Source: Paraburkholderia diazotrophica (GTDB taxonomy: Bacteria; Pseudomonadota; Gammaproteobacteria; Burkholderiales; Burkholderiaceae). Taken from it: 64,000 bases of DNA. A program made the position numbers and the translations under genes. The stretch is taken from assembly GCF_900108945.1 (NCBI RefSeq), contig NZ_FNYE01000033.1, positions 1 to 64,000 of the forward strand, read 5' to 3'. Of this stretch, positions 24,801 to 34,275 are shown one piece after another (position 1 is the stretch's first letter; the number at the start of each line of letters is the position of its first letter). The notes under the pieces were generated by a model. That model saw only the letters and a program-made list of their open reading frames with translations, had not been told where the DNA came from and ran no database searches.

Positions 24801-25769
24801 TTACTGTTCGTGGCGCAGCATGCGGCGCAGGTGATAGACGATGTACACAAGCATGATCGCGAACAGTACGACGGCAATCGACGCCGAATAACCAATGCGG
24901 TAGTACTTGATCGCCTGGTCGTACATGTAATACGCGAGGACCGTCGAGCTTTCGAATGGGCCGCCGCCCGTCATCACCGAGATCAGATCGAAACTGCGCA
25001 ACGCGCCGATCACCGTCACGACGATCGCCATGAACGTGACGGGCCGCAATTGCGGCAGCACCACGTGCCATAGCATCGACCAGCCCTTCGCGCCTTCCAT
25101 GCGCGCCGCTTCGAGTTGCTCGCTGTTGAGTGTGGTGAGACCCGTCAGATAGAGAATCATGCAGTACGCCGTCTGCGGCCACAGCGCGGCGAAGATGATG
25201 CCGAAGGTCGCATAGTGCGCATCGCCGAGCACGGGCACGCCGTGTCCGAGGATCATCGCGAGCAGACCGAATGTCGGATCGTAGAACCACGAAAAGATCA
25301 GCCCGACGACCACGCCCGACAGCACGAACGGCGCAAAGAACAGCGACTTCACGACGCGTATGCCCGCCACCGCCTGGTTCAGATAGAGCGCGACGGCGAG
25401 TCCCATCGGCGGCGCGAGCAGGAACAGCACGAGCCAGATCAGGTTGTTCTTCAACGCGGTGTAGAACGTCGGCGCCTGAAACAGCTCGATGTAGTTCGCG
25501 AGACCGACGAAGACCTTGTCGGTCATGCCGTCCCAGTTGTAGAAGCTGAGCCAGATCGACGACAGGATCGGCCAGACGACGTACACCGCGACCATCAGGC
25601 AGGCGGGCGCGAGAAACAGAAACGCGGCCTTGCGCTGCCGACGCGCGGAGGGCGACGGACCGCGCCGCGTGCCCGCCGCTCTGGGCGCAGGCGCGGCCTG
25701 CGGCGAAGGCGGCGTGGCGTTGATGTCCTGACGTGTGACGGAGTGCGACACGACAATGCTCCTCTTCAT
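24801..25769 (-). CDS. carbohydrate ABC transporter permease (MalF/LacF type)
   Basis: A 322-residue inner-membrane permease that pairs with the MalG-type subunit. After a 45-residue Pro/Ala/Arg-rich cytoplasmic leader come six helices (FLFLAPACLMVAVYVVWPIL is the first). The EAA loop is SEQLEAARMEGAKGWSMLWH. The ATG at 25769 lacks a good ribosome site. GAGGAG lies eight bases before an in-frame GTG at 25751, so the true start may be six codons later. It is in one unit with the binding protein, GH42 enzyme and ATPase. Confidence 0.92.
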   Translation of the reverse strand: MKRSIVVSHSVTRQDINATPPSPQAAPAPRAAGTRRGPSPSARRQRKAAFLFLAPACLMVAVYVVWPILSSIWLSFYNWDGMTDKVFVGLANYIELFQAPTFYTALKNNLIWLVLFLLAPPMGLAVALYLNQAVAGIRVVKSLFFAPFVLSGVVVGLIFSWFYDPTFGLLAMILGHGVPVLGDAHYATFGIIFAALWPQTAYCMILYLTGLTTLNSEQLEAARMEGAKGWSMLWHVVLPQLRPVTFMAIVVTVIGALRSFDLISVMTGGGPFESSTVLAYYMYDQAIKYYRIGYSASIAVVLFAIMLVYIVYHLRRMLRHEQ

Positions 25770-25841
25770 GCAAGCGGGCTGCTGACTTGTTGCGCGCGCC
25801 GGGCGACATGCGCATGCGAACGTCGCCCGGCGCTCCCGCCG

Positions 25842-27113
25842 TTACTTCTTGTAGATGCGCTTACGCGTCTGTTCGAGTTGCGCGAGAATCGCGTCGAGCT
25901 TCGACGGATCGGAGACGAACTGCTGCATGCCCTTCATCCCTTCGTCGGCCATTTCCTTCGTCATGTCGCGATCGTAGAACTGCGCGATGCCGCCCTTCGT
26001 GTTCGACAGAATCTGGAAGCCGATCTTCGAAATGGGATCTTCGGGTTCCGGCGACTTGCTGTTCGCCGACAGCGAGCCGAGACCCGCCGCGAGCTTCGCG
26101 CCCTGCTCGGGCGATTCGACGAACGCAAGGAACGTGTGCGCATCGGCCTTGTTCTTGGCCTTCGCCGGAATGTGCAGCGACTCGACGGGGCCGTCTTCGG
26201 CAGTCGGCACGTTCGAATCGATGATCGGGAACTGGAAGTAGCTCATGTTCGGCTTCACGCTCGCCGGGAAGCCGCCCGTGATGAACGTGCCCATCAGCAT
26301 CATCGCGGCCTTGCCCTGGAACAGGAACGGCTGCGCCGCATCCAGATCGTACGACAGCGAGTTGTCGATGAAATCGTGATCGTCGAGCATCTGCTTCCAC
26401 GTCGTGTAGACCTTCTTCACACGCGGATCGGTATAAGGCACTTCGCCCGCCATCAGCTTCTGGTGGAACGCGTTGCCGTTCAGGCGCAGGTCCAGATAAT
26501 CGAACCAGCCCGCGAGCGTCCATGCATCGCGGCCAGCCACTGCGAACGGCGTGATGCCTGCGGCTTTAAGCTTCTTGCACGCGTCCATCAACTGGTCCCA
26601 CGTCTTCGGCTCGGACGCGATGCCGGCCTTCTCGAACAGGTCCTTGCGATAGAACAGGCCCCACGAGTAATACACGGTCGGCGCCGCGTACTGCTTGCCG
26701 TTGTACGTCGACGATTCCTTCGTCGATGCATACATGCTGTCCCAGCCGTTCTTCTTCCAGTCGCCGCTCAGGTCTTCGAACAGGCCGCGCCGCGCGTAAT
26801 AGGCCATGCGCTCGCCGTTGTGCCAGTTGACGACATCGGGCGCGACCGTCGACAGCCAGCCCGGCAATTGCACCTTGTACGCCTCTTCATCGACGAACGA
26901 CACCTTCACGTCGATGTCCGGGTGCGCCTTCTTGAAGTCGTCGATCACCGATTGCCACACCGCGCGCTGGCTCGCGCCCTTGAACGCGATGTTCATCGTC
27001 ATCGTGCCCGCCTGTGCGACCGTGGTCGTCGCGGCGAACGACGATACGGCTGCCGCGACGGCGATGGCCATCGTCGCGAACGCCCTGCGTGGGTTGAACT
27101 GGCTTGCTGTCAT
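25842..27113 (-). CDS. sugar ABC transporter substrate-binding protein
   Basis: A 423-residue periplasmic binding protein of the MalE-like family 1. Residues 1-36 form a signal peptide (ending TTVAQAGTMT). The mature protein begins MNIAFKGASQRAVWQSVIDD and shows the family blocks FVDEEAYKVQLPGWLSTVAP, YYSWGLFYRKDLFEKAGI and GKAAMMLMGTFITGGFP, with many aromatic residues for sugar stacking. The start at 27113 has AGGAG eight bases upstream; an ATG six codons earlier has none. With a GH42 enzyme next door, the ligand is most likely a beta-galactoside or a galactan-derived oligosaccharide. Confidence 0.92.
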   Translation of the reverse strand: MTASQFNPRRAFATMAIAVAAAVSSFAATTTVAQAGTMTMNIAFKGASQRAVWQSVIDDFKKAHPDIDVKVSFVDEEAYKVQLPGWLSTVAPDVVNWHNGERMAYYARRGLFEDLSGDWKKNGWDSMYASTKESSTYNGKQYAAPTVYYSWGLFYRKDLFEKAGIASEPKTWDQLMDACKKLKAAGITPFAVAGRDAWTLAGWFDYLDLRLNGNAFHQKLMAGEVPYTDPRVKKVYTTWKQMLDDHDFIDNSLSYDLDAAQPFLFQGKAAMMLMGTFITGGFPASVKPNMSYFQFPIIDSNVPTAEDGPVESLHIPAKAKNKADAHTFLAFVESPEQGAKLAAGLGSLSANSKSPEPEDPISKIGFQILSNTKGGIAQFYDRDMTKEMADEGMKGMQQFVSDPSKLDAILAQLEQTRKRIYKK

Positions 27114-27164
27114 CCTTTCGTCTCCTGTCATTTGCGTCTGGTTTTTACGTGCTGGATCACTGGC

Positions 27165-29153
27165 CTACTCGGTCCGATAAACCGCTACACCTTGCGGCCC
27201 GACTTCACGCGTGCCGATCACGAAGCGCGATGCATCGACGCCTTCGATCACGTGTCTCTCGTTTGCATAGTTGAAGACATACGTGAGCTTGCCGCGCCGG
27301 CTGATACGCACATTGTCTCCACATGGCATCGGCGTGAGACCGGCTTGCGTTGCGATGCGCGCGAACAGCGACTCGGTGAGACAGTCGTCGAACAGGCTCG
27401 CGAAGTAATGATCGCGACCATGCTGCACATACGCGGGATGGCCGTCGGCGAAACGTGCATGCACGCCGAACGTGTGCTCGTCGACGGCATCGATCAGATC
27501 GCGCCAGTGACGCGCGTAGCCTTCGCGCTGCGCATCGCCCACGCCGTCGAGCCGCACGGGTTCCGTCACGTTGGGCCGCATCGATTCGACGCGCCACACG
27601 CGGATCGGCAGCAACGATGCCAGCGTGCCCGGCGGCAGGTTGGCGGGAATCTGCAGATCGGATGTCTTCGAGCCCGTGCGCGGACCAAGCACGATCTGCG
27701 CGCCCGATGCCGCGAGCCGCGCCGCAAAATCGGCGGGCACGACGGGCAGCGGCGGCACGACGATCATCGCGTAGCCATCGAGCGGCGCATCGGCGGGAAT
27801 CACGTCGACATCGAAACCCAACGAGCGCAGCGCCGAGTAGTACTCGAACGCAAAACGCGGATAGTGGAAATCCGCGCCCTGCGGATGAATCTCGAAGAGC
27901 CACTTCGCTTCGTAGTCGTAGATCAGTGCGATCTTGCTGCGCACCTCGGCGTTCGCATCCGCATCGGCCGACAGCACATGTGCGATCTCTTGCGCGACCG
28001 TCGCCGCTTCGCTGCCGCCGATATCGAGGCGGTTGTCGGGCGTGTTCAGGCCCGCGTGCATCTGCTCCTGCGCGAACGGCGCCTGACGCCATCTGAAGTA
28101 CGACACGCAGCCCGCGCCGTGCGCGAACGCTTCCCAGCTCCACAGACGCACCATGCCCGGCAGCGGCGCGGGATTCCAGTGTGCCCAGTTGACGGGACCG
28201 GGCTGCTGCTCCATCACCCAGAACGGCAGCTTCGACATGCCGCGATACACATCGTGATTGAACGAAGCGAAGTCGGGATGCCCGGTGCGCAGAAACTTCG
28301 CCTTGATCTCAGGCGCGTACCACTGCTCTTCGAGCGCGCCGAGCGGATAGCTGTCCCACGTCGCCACGTCGAGATCGCGCGCGACCTTGTAGTGATCGAA
28401 CTCGGTGAAGAGCTGCATGAAGTTGTGCGCGACGGGCCGTCCAGGCGAATGTGCGCGAATGATCTCGACCTGCATGCGGTTGTAACGCGCCACTTCGTCG
28501 GAAGCGAAACGCCGATAGTCGAGACGATGCGACGGATGCGCTTCCGTCACCGTCGCAACAGGCGCGTCGATTTCGTCGAAACTGCGGTACTCCATGCTCC
28601 AGAACACGGTGCCCCACGCACGATTCAACACGTCGATGGTTTGATAGCGCTCCGTGAGCCACTCGCGAAAACGCGCGACGGCAGCAGGCGAGTAGCTCAC
28701 CACCGTGTTGTGGCAGCCGAACTCGTTATCCGTCTGCCAGTAAACGACGGCAGGATGCTTGCCATAACGCTCCGCGACGGCCGTGCAGATTTTGCGCGAC
28801 GCCTCGTAATACGACGGCGACGAAAAATCGTAATGACGTCGTGAGCCGAATGCACGCGGACGGCCATCGGCGCCAACAGGAAGAATGTCGGGATGACGGT
28901 CGATCAGCCACTTCGGCGGCGTGGCCGTCGGCGTGCACATGACCACCTGCAAGCCCGCATTGCCGAGCACGTCGACGGCACGGTCGAGCCAGCCCCAATC
29001 GTATTCGCCGGGCGTGGGCTCGATACGGCTCCACGCGAACTCCGCGATTCGCACCTGTTCGATGCCGAGCGCCTTCATACGGCGCGCGTCGTCTTCCCAC
29101 ATCGATTCCGGCCAGTGCTCCGGGTAGTAGCAGACTCCAAGGCGCATGCGCAT
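27165..29153 (-). CDS. beta-galactosidase, glycoside hydrolase family 42
   Basis: A cytoplasmic 662-residue retaining beta-galactosidase that would split the imported beta-galactosides. The acid/base is Glu144 (YWQTDNEFGCH) and the nucleophile Glu315 (PFWVMEQQPGPVNW). The N-terminal barrel start LGVCYYPEHWPE and the trimerisation and C-terminal beta domains are present, and length fits the family (about 650-690). No signal peptide is present. Two in-frame ATGs lie close together; AAGGGA is better placed for the second (29147). It sits between the ATPase and binding-protein genes of an ABC operon, so uptake and hydrolysis are co-regulated by the divergent LacI protein. Confidence 0.94.
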   Translation of the reverse strand: MRMRLGVCYYPEHWPESMWEDDARRMKALGIEQVRIAEFAWSRIEPTPGEYDWGWLDRAVDVLGNAGLQVVMCTPTATPPKWLIDRHPDILPVGADGRPRAFGSRRHYDFSSPSYYEASRKICTAVAERYGKHPAVVYWQTDNEFGCHNTVVSYSPAAVARFREWLTERYQTIDVLNRAWGTVFWSMEYRSFDEIDAPVATVTEAHPSHRLDYRRFASDEVARYNRMQVEIIRAHSPGRPVAHNFMQLFTEFDHYKVARDLDVATWDSYPLGALEEQWYAPEIKAKFLRTGHPDFASFNHDVYRGMSKLPFWVMEQQPGPVNWAHWNPAPLPGMVRLWSWEAFAHGAGCVSYFRWRQAPFAQEQMHAGLNTPDNRLDIGGSEAATVAQEIAHVLSADADANAEVRSKIALIYDYEAKWLFEIHPQGADFHYPRFAFEYYSALRSLGFDVDVIPADAPLDGYAMIVVPPLPVVPADFAARLAASGAQIVLGPRTGSKTSDLQIPANLPPGTLASLLPIRVWRVESMRPNVTEPVRLDGVGDAQREGYARHWRDLIDAVDEHTFGVHARFADGHPAYVQHGRDHYFASLFDDCLTESLFARIATQAGLTPMPCGDNVRISRRGKLTYVFNYANERHVIEGVDASRFVIGTREVGPQGVAVYRTE

Positions 29154-29158
29154 GTCCC

Positions 29159-30310
29159 TTATGCGTAGTGTTCGACGGTGTTGAGCGCCTTCACGGCGAA
29201 TCCGTCGTCGGTGAAAAGATGGCAGGCGTTGGCGGGCGCCTCGAACACTGCGCGCTCGCCCTGCTCGATGCGGGCATTGCCGGGTACTTTCGCGATCAGC
29301 ACATCGCCGCCCGCTTGTTCAAGATGCGCGTAGCTGTGCTCGCCCAGATGCTCGACGAGCGAAACGGTGCGCGTGAGCGTTGCCTCACGTCGTGATACAT
29401 CGGCTGCGATGAGCCGGAGATGTTCGGGGCGCACGCCGAGCGTCACCGGCTGAGCGCCTTGCAGCGTGCTGCCGTCGACGAGAACGCGCACGGCTTCATT
29501 CGTATGATCCAGCGCGACGTCGACGCCTTGCGCGTCGATCGCCGTGACGCGTGCAGGCAGAAAGTTCATGCGCGGCGAGCCGATGAAGCCCGCGACGAAA
29601 CGGCTGCTGGGCCGGTGATACAGCTCGAGCGGCGCGCCGATCTGCGCGATGCTGCCGTAGCGCTCCGTGTCCTTGCCCGTATGCAGCAATACGATCTTGT
29701 CGGCGAGCGTCATCGCTTCCGTCTGATCGTGCGTCACGTAGACCACGCTCGCCGATGCGAACTGCTTGTGCAGCCGCGCGATTTCGATGCGCGTCTGGCC
29801 GCGCAGTGTCGCGTCGAGATTCGAAAGCGGCTCGTCGAACAGAAACACGCCGGGCTCGCGCACGATCGCGCGGCCAATCGCAACGCGTTGCCGCTGTCCG
29901 CCTGACAACGCACGCGGCTTGCGATCGAGCAGCGCTTCCAGTTGCAGGATGCGCGCGGCTTCGCGAACCTTGCGGTCGATTTCGTCTTTCGGCTTTTTCG
30001 CGAGCTTCAGACCGAAGGCCATGTTCTCGTACACGCTCATGTGCGGAAACAGCGCATAGCTCTGAAACACCATCGCGACGCCGCGCTCGGCAGCGGGCAC
30101 GTCGTTGACGATGCGCCCGCCTATCGACAGGTCGCCGTCCGTCACATCTTCGAGCCCTGCGATCATGCGCAGCAGCGTGGACTTGCCGCAGCCCGACGGA
30201 CCAAGGAACACGCAAAACTCGTTCTCGCCGATCTCCAGATCGACGTTGCGGACCACGGGCGCGTTGTCTCCATACGCCTTCTGCACACCCTTCAAGGAAA
30301 TGCTCGCCAT
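29159..30310 (-). CDS. sugar ABC transporter ATP-binding protein (MalK/UgpC type)
   Basis: A 383-residue ATPase that drives the importer. Walker A is GPSGCGKST (38-46), the signature is LSGGQRQRVAIGR, Walker B is VFLFDEPLSNLDA, and the switch His is in YVTHDQTEAM. The C-terminal third is the TOBE/regulatory domain of MalK-type ATPases (GVRPEHLRLI). It is the first gene of the operon; GGAG precedes its ATG by eight bases, and its stop lies within the ribosome site of the GH42 gene. One ATPase serves as a homodimer with the MalF/MalG-type permeases. Confidence 0.93.
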   Translation of the reverse strand: MASISLKGVQKAYGDNAPVVRNVDLEIGENEFCVFLGPSGCGKSTLLRMIAGLEDVTDGDLSIGGRIVNDVPAAERGVAMVFQSYALFPHMSVYENMAFGLKLAKKPKDEIDRKVREAARILQLEALLDRKPRALSGGQRQRVAIGRAIVREPGVFLFDEPLSNLDATLRGQTRIEIARLHKQFASASVVYVTHDQTEAMTLADKIVLLHTGKDTERYGSIAQIGAPLELYHRPSSRFVAGFIGSPRMNFLPARVTAIDAQGVDVALDHTNEAVRVLVDGSTLQGAQPVTLGVRPEHLRLIAADVSRREATLTRTVSLVEHLGEHSYAHLEQAGGDVLIAKVPGNARIEQGERAVFEAPANACHLFTDDGFAVKALNTVEHYA

Positions 30311-30323
30311 CGCTTCGACTCCG

Positions 30324-30334
30324 TGATTTAATCA
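30324..30334. promoter_or_regulatory. secondary operator-like palindrome
   Basis: TGATTTAATCA, palindromic except for its centre, 11 bases from the perfect operator at 30345 and sharing its GATTNAA core. It lies 14 bases upstream of the ATPase start and could be a second LacI-family half-site pair. Confidence 0.5.
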
Positions 30335-30344
30335 GCGCGAGCGG

Positions 30345-30362
30345 AGATTAAGCGCTTAATCT
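30345..30362. promoter_or_regulatory. perfect LacI-family operator in the divergent promoter
   Basis: AGATTAAGCGCTTAATCT is an 18-bp perfect palindrome with the central CG usual for LacI/GalR operators. It lies between the ABC operon (start 30310) and the LacI gene (start 30542), so it should control the operon and possibly the regulator. Confidence 0.85.
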
Positions 30363-30541
30363 GAATGGCCGAAAAAACGCGATCGCATTACGATCGCGGG
30401 CTCTCTGGCTTTTCTGTTGACCCTGCCGGGGGCCGGTCAACGCTGTCTCCGATCATCGTTCTGGTGTTTTGCGCATGGTGCCCCGCCTTCGTAGCCAATG
30501 CAAATGATGAACGCCTGTCCCATATATTGAAGACGCAAACC

Positions 30542-31570
30542 ATGTCCACACTCAGCGAAGTCGCGCGGCGCGCCGGCGTTACATCCGCCACGGTCTCTAA
30601 CGTGCTGCGCAATCGCGGACGCGTCGGCGAGCAGACACGTCAGCGCGTGCTCGAAGCCGTTGAAGCGCTCAACTATCGTCCGCATCTTGCCGCACGCGCG
30701 CTCGCCGAAGGCCGCGCGCCCACGATCGCGCTGATGGTGTCGAGCATCGCGAATCCGTTCTATCCCGAGTTCGCGCTCGCCGTCGAACGCGAGGCGCGCA
30801 AGAGCGGCCACTTCGTCATCATCTGCAACACGAATGAGGACCCGCATGCGGGCCGCGCGTACCTCGACCAGATTGCAGGCACACTCTCCGAAGGTGTGCT
30901 CGTGATGAACGCCAATCTCGACTTCGACGATCTGCACAAGACGCAAGCGCGCGGCACGCCCGTCGTGCTATGCATGTGGGAACGTCCCGAAGATTCGCCG
31001 GGTTTGCCGTGCATCGCCGTGGACTTTCGTCTTGCGGGCCGGCTGGCCGCGAAGCATCTGATCGAACTGGGCCATCGGTGCATCGGCGCGATTGTCGGCA
31101 GCAAACCTTCTGGCATTCACGCGTCGCGTTACGAAGGCTTCGTCGATGCGATGCGCGAAGCGGGCCTGAAGGTGCCCGCCAAAAACGTGCGTTACGCGCC
31201 CGACACGATTCAAGGCGGCTACACGGCCGCGCGCGATCTGCTGGAACGCGACGCGAACGTGACAGCGATCTTCGCGACGAACGACCTGCCCGCGCTCGGC
31301 ACCATTCATGCCGCCGCCGATCTCGGGCGCAACGTGCCGCGCGATCTTTCCGTAGTCGGCATCACCGACATCCAGCTTGCGCAGCAATCGCGCCCGCCGC
31401 TGACGACCGTCGCCGTGCCGACCGTCGAGGCCGCTGAACTCGCCGTGACGCTGCTGCGCGATCTGATCGAGCGGCCGACGCGCAAGCACGGTGCGCAGCA
31501 GAAAGTGCCGCGCATGTGCGTGACATCGGGGCCGCGACTCATCGTGCGCGGATCGACGCAAAAGCGTTGA
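30542..31570 (+). CDS. LacI-family repressor of the beta-galactoside operon
   Basis: A 342-residue regulator. The helix-turn-helix is at the very N-terminus (TLSEVARRAGVTSATVSNVL) with the hinge helix YRPHLAARALAEG. The sugar-binding domain includes IALMVSSIANPFYPEFALAV and VVGITDIQLAQQSRPPLTTV. The start at 30542 is fixed by the HTH; a longer frame adds about 59 unrelated residues. Divergence from the ABC/GH42 operon and the 18-bp palindrome between them make that operon its target. The inducer is probably a galactoside or galactose. Confidence 0.92.
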   Translation: MSTLSEVARRAGVTSATVSNVLRNRGRVGEQTRQRVLEAVEALNYRPHLAARALAEGRAPTIALMVSSIANPFYPEFALAVEREARKSGHFVIICNTNEDPHAGRAYLDQIAGTLSEGVLVMNANLDFDDLHKTQARGTPVVLCMWERPEDSPGLPCIAVDFRLAGRLAAKHLIELGHRCIGAIVGSKPSGIHASRYEGFVDAMREAGLKVPAKNVRYAPDTIQGGYTAARDLLERDANVTAIFATNDLPALGTIHAAADLGRNVPRDLSVVGITDIQLAQQSRPPLTTVAVPTVEAAELAVTLLRDLIERPTRKHGAQQKVPRMCVTSGPRLIVRGSTQKR

Positions 31571-31705
31571 TTTCGACCGCGCATGACGCGCGAGGCAAGC
31601 GCAAAACCTACCGCGAAGCTGCGTTCAAAGCGGCATTCGATATCGCCACGCAAGCAATAAGCTGGCAACCGCTTCGCAAAAGCAGAAAAAGTTTCAGCCG
31701 TGCTT

Positions 31706-32308
31706 TCAGTGCTGCGTACGGCGCAGCATCGAAAGGTCATAGCCGAGGGCGCGCACGCGTTCGAGCAGCGCGTGTTGCAGTTCCCCCGCTGGCTTCTCGT
31801 CACGCGTGAGTATCCATAGATACGCGCCGCTCGGCTCGCCGACGATCGACCATCGATAGTCGTCGGCGTGATCGAGCACCCAGTAATCGCCGACGTAGAA
31901 CGGTCCGAAGAAAGACACTTTCAGTTTGGCGTTGTCCGAGCCGGGCATCACACGCGCCTTGCCTCTCGCAATGCGCCGCACGCCGTTTGCGCCATCGCGG
32001 CCCGTGTTGATGACGCTGAGCGAGCCGTCATCGCGCTTCGCATAGTTGGCCGTGACGAAATCGCGGCCTCGTTCGAAGTGATTGTCGTAGCGCGCAAACT
32101 CGTACCAGTGCCCCGTGTAGCGGTCCAGATCGACGCTCTTCACAGGCTCGGGCACGCGCGCATTGCCCTTCCTGCTTTTCAACCGGATGGCGTACGTGAC
32201 GGCAATCCCTAACGTCACGACTGCCACGACTGCAGCGGCAACGATTGCACTGCGCTTAGGGAAATTGCTTTGCTCGATATTGTCGTTGACGCTTCGTTCG
32301 ACACTCAT
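31706..32308 (-). CDS. lipocalin (Blc-like) with N-terminal membrane anchor
   Basis: A 200-residue protein with one hydrophobic helix at about 22-42 (SAIVAAAVVAVVTLGIAVTY), then a lipocalin barrel. The barrel begins with VDLDRYTGHWYEFARYDNHF, containing the GxWYE motif of bacterial lipocalins. GPFYVGDYWVLDHADDYRWS and AYLWILTRDEKP are the later conserved strands. E. coli Blc is a lipoprotein; this one lacks a lipobox and looks anchored in the inner membrane, facing the periplasm. GAGG stands about ten bases before the chosen ATG. It converges on the LacI gene. It may carry lipid breakdown products. Confidence 0.85.
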   Translation of the reverse strand: MSVERSVNDNIEQSNFPKRSAIVAAAVVAVVTLGIAVTYAIRLKSRKGNARVPEPVKSVDLDRYTGHWYEFARYDNHFERGRDFVTANYAKRDDGSLSVINTGRDGANGVRRIARGKARVMPGSDNAKLKVSFFGPFYVGDYWVLDHADDYRWSIVGEPSGAYLWILTRDEKPAGELQHALLERVRALGYDLSMLRRTQH

Positions 32309-32554
32309 CGGACATGAACCTCGACACGATGTCAAAGCCGTTTAGACCTTACTTGAATGAAAAGTTTTCGCCATTACGGGACGAAGAAAGGACAAAGCGG
32401 TATCGGCGATACGACCGCGCACGAATCCCCATGACAGGCCAGCGACGCGAATCCGCAATAGCCGCTATGCTTGCTCCTTTATTGCGCTTTGTTCCCGTGC
32501 TGCTGCACACCACTCCTTCACATCAGTCATAGTTCCCTTCTCGCGGAGTCGATC

Positions 32555-33550
32555 ATGCAATACCGCAAATTCGGCAACACTGGCCTTACTGTCTCGCGTT
32601 TGTGTCTCGGTACGATGACCTTCGGCTTGCAAACCGAAGAAGATGTATCGCGCGGCATTCTCGACAAGGCAACGGACGCCGGCGTAAATTTCATCGATAC
32701 GGCTGACGTCTATCCGCTCGGAGGCACCGAGAGTGTCGTAGGCCGCACCGAGGAGATCATCGGGCGCTGGCTGAAGGGCAAGCGCGAGCGCTTCATTCTC
32801 GCGACGAAAGCCGTCGGCAAGGTTGGCCCGTCGCCGTGGGACCAGGGTGCGTCGCGCAAGCATCTGCTCGATGCCATCGATGCATCGCTGCGCCGTCTCG
32901 GCACCGATTACGTCGATCTGTATCAACTGCACTCCGATGACCGCGACACGCCACTCGACGAAACGCTCGAAGCGCTCGACGCGATCGTGCGTTCGGGCAA
33001 GGCGCGCTATATCGGCGTATCGAACTACCTCGCGTACCGGCTCGCACGCATGCTCGGCCGCGCGGACGTGCTGCGCACAGCGCGCTTCGTGTCGGTGCAG
33101 CCGCGCTACAACCTGCTGTTCCGGCAGATCGAGCGCGAACTGTTGCCGCTTGCCGACGAAGAAGGTCTCGCCGTGATGCCGTATAACCCGCTCGCAGGCG
33201 GACTGCTGACGGGCAAGCATCGTCACGACGCGAAGCCAGCCGACGGACGTTTCACCGAAACGGTCGGCAAAGCGGGCGCGATGTACTCGGAGCGCTACTG
33301 GCACGAGCGCGAGTTCAAGACGATCGACGCGCTGCGCGAGATCAACGCGAAAACGGGCGAGCCGATGACGAAGACAGCGATCGCGTGGGTGCTCGCGAAC
33401 CCCGTCATCACATCGGCGATCATCGGCGCGAGCCGCGTCGATCAATTGAACGATTCGCTCGCCGCTGCCGACTACACGCTCGACCCTGAACTCAAGACGC
33501 AACTCGATCAGGCGACGGTCGAATACCGTTGGGGCGATGCGCCGCGCTAG
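32555..33550 (+). CDS. aldo/keto reductase
   Basis: A 331-residue NADPH-dependent oxidoreductase with the (beta/alpha)8 fold. The catalytic tetrad is Asp48, Tyr53 (FIDTADVY), Lys85 (LATKAVG) and His126 (YQLHSDD). The cofactor loop IIGASRVDQLNDSLAA is near the C-terminus. The sequence falls in the YhdN/Tas-like group that reduces assorted aldehydes and ketones. The start at 32555 has CGGAG six bases upstream; the longer frame adds a Cys-rich leader without support. It is single, with a PEBP-like gene converging on it. Confidence 0.9.
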   Translation: MQYRKFGNTGLTVSRLCLGTMTFGLQTEEDVSRGILDKATDAGVNFIDTADVYPLGGTESVVGRTEEIIGRWLKGKRERFILATKAVGKVGPSPWDQGASRKHLLDAIDASLRRLGTDYVDLYQLHSDDRDTPLDETLEALDAIVRSGKARYIGVSNYLAYRLARMLGRADVLRTARFVSVQPRYNLLFRQIERELLPLADEEGLAVMPYNPLAGGLLTGKHRHDAKPADGRFTETVGKAGAMYSERYWHEREFKTIDALREINAKTGEPMTKTAIAWVLANPVITSAIIGASRVDQLNDSLAAADYTLDPELKTQLDQATVEYRWGDAPR

Positions 33551-33574
33551 GCAGCAAGAGGTGTACGTCGTGCG

Positions 33575-34132
33575 TCAGCGCCCGTAGCGCAGCACGGTGC
33601 TGCTCGCGGCCAGCACATGATTGTTGATGGCCGCGAGGAACTGATCGTGATTGAGACCAGGCTGTAGCGCGTCCTGCGAGAGATCGAGCGCATAGACCTG
33701 TAGCACGTAGTGATGCGGCACATCGCCGACGGGCGGACACGGCCCGTAATAGCCGGGCTTCCCCGTGCGATTGATGCCGCTCACGCTGCCCTCCGGCGCA
33801 GACGCGCCATGTGCCATCGACGTCATCGATGCGGGTATCCCGTACAGCACCCAATGGATCACGCCCAGGCCTTTCGCGCCGTCGGGATCGAACAGCGTCA
33901 CCGCGAAACTGCGCGTGCCGGCAGGGACGTGGTGCCACTGCACGGCGGGCGACTGGTTGCCGCCGCCGCAATTGTTCGCGCTTGCCGCATGGCTCGAATC
34001 GACTGTGCCGCCGTCAGGCGTGCCCGGCGACGTGACTTCGAAAGCGTCCGCCGCGAAGACCTGCATCGCGCCCGCCGACAACGCGACACATAGCGCCGCG
34101 CGCGCCGGCCGGGCATAAGGGAATGTTTTCAT
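33575..34132 (-). CDS. YbhB/YbcL-type PEBP protein with signal peptide
   Basis: A 185-residue phosphatidylethanolamine-binding-protein homologue (Raf kinase inhibitor-like in databases). A signal peptide of about 27 residues ends at QVFAADAF. The ligand-pocket motifs are TLFDPDG, GVIHWVLYGIP and GYYGPCPPVGDVPHHYVLQV. The paired Cys in the mature part (NNCGGGNQ and YGPCPP) could form a disulfide. GGAGCC precedes the chosen ATG. E. coli homologues are YbcL and YbhB, whose biochemical role is unsettled. Confidence 0.87.
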   Translation of the reverse strand: MKTFPYARPARAALCVALSAGAMQVFAADAFEVTSPGTPDGGTVDSSHAASANNCGGGNQSPAVQWHHVPAGTRSFAVTLFDPDGAKGLGVIHWVLYGIPASMTSMAHGASAPEGSVSGINRTGKPGYYGPCPPVGDVPHHYVLQVYALDLSQDALQPGLNHDQFLAAINNHVLAASSTVLRYGR

Positions 34133-34275
34133 CGAAAGGCTCCGCTGACTTCGGACGAACATGCTGTGGCCACGCATTTGCGGCCGCCAAAGCACAAACG
34201 GGTTACCCTGCCCCATTATTCCGCGGCGTGACGTTCATGGGATTTCAGGGCGCTTCAGGCCATCCATGCGGCTCG

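Noticed and set aside
25116..28844. Plus-strand open frame of more than 1200 codons
   Set aside because: It runs antisense through the permease, binding-protein and GH42 genes. It is Arg/His/Ala-rich, has no domain and no ribosome site. It is a product of high third-position GC on the other strand.
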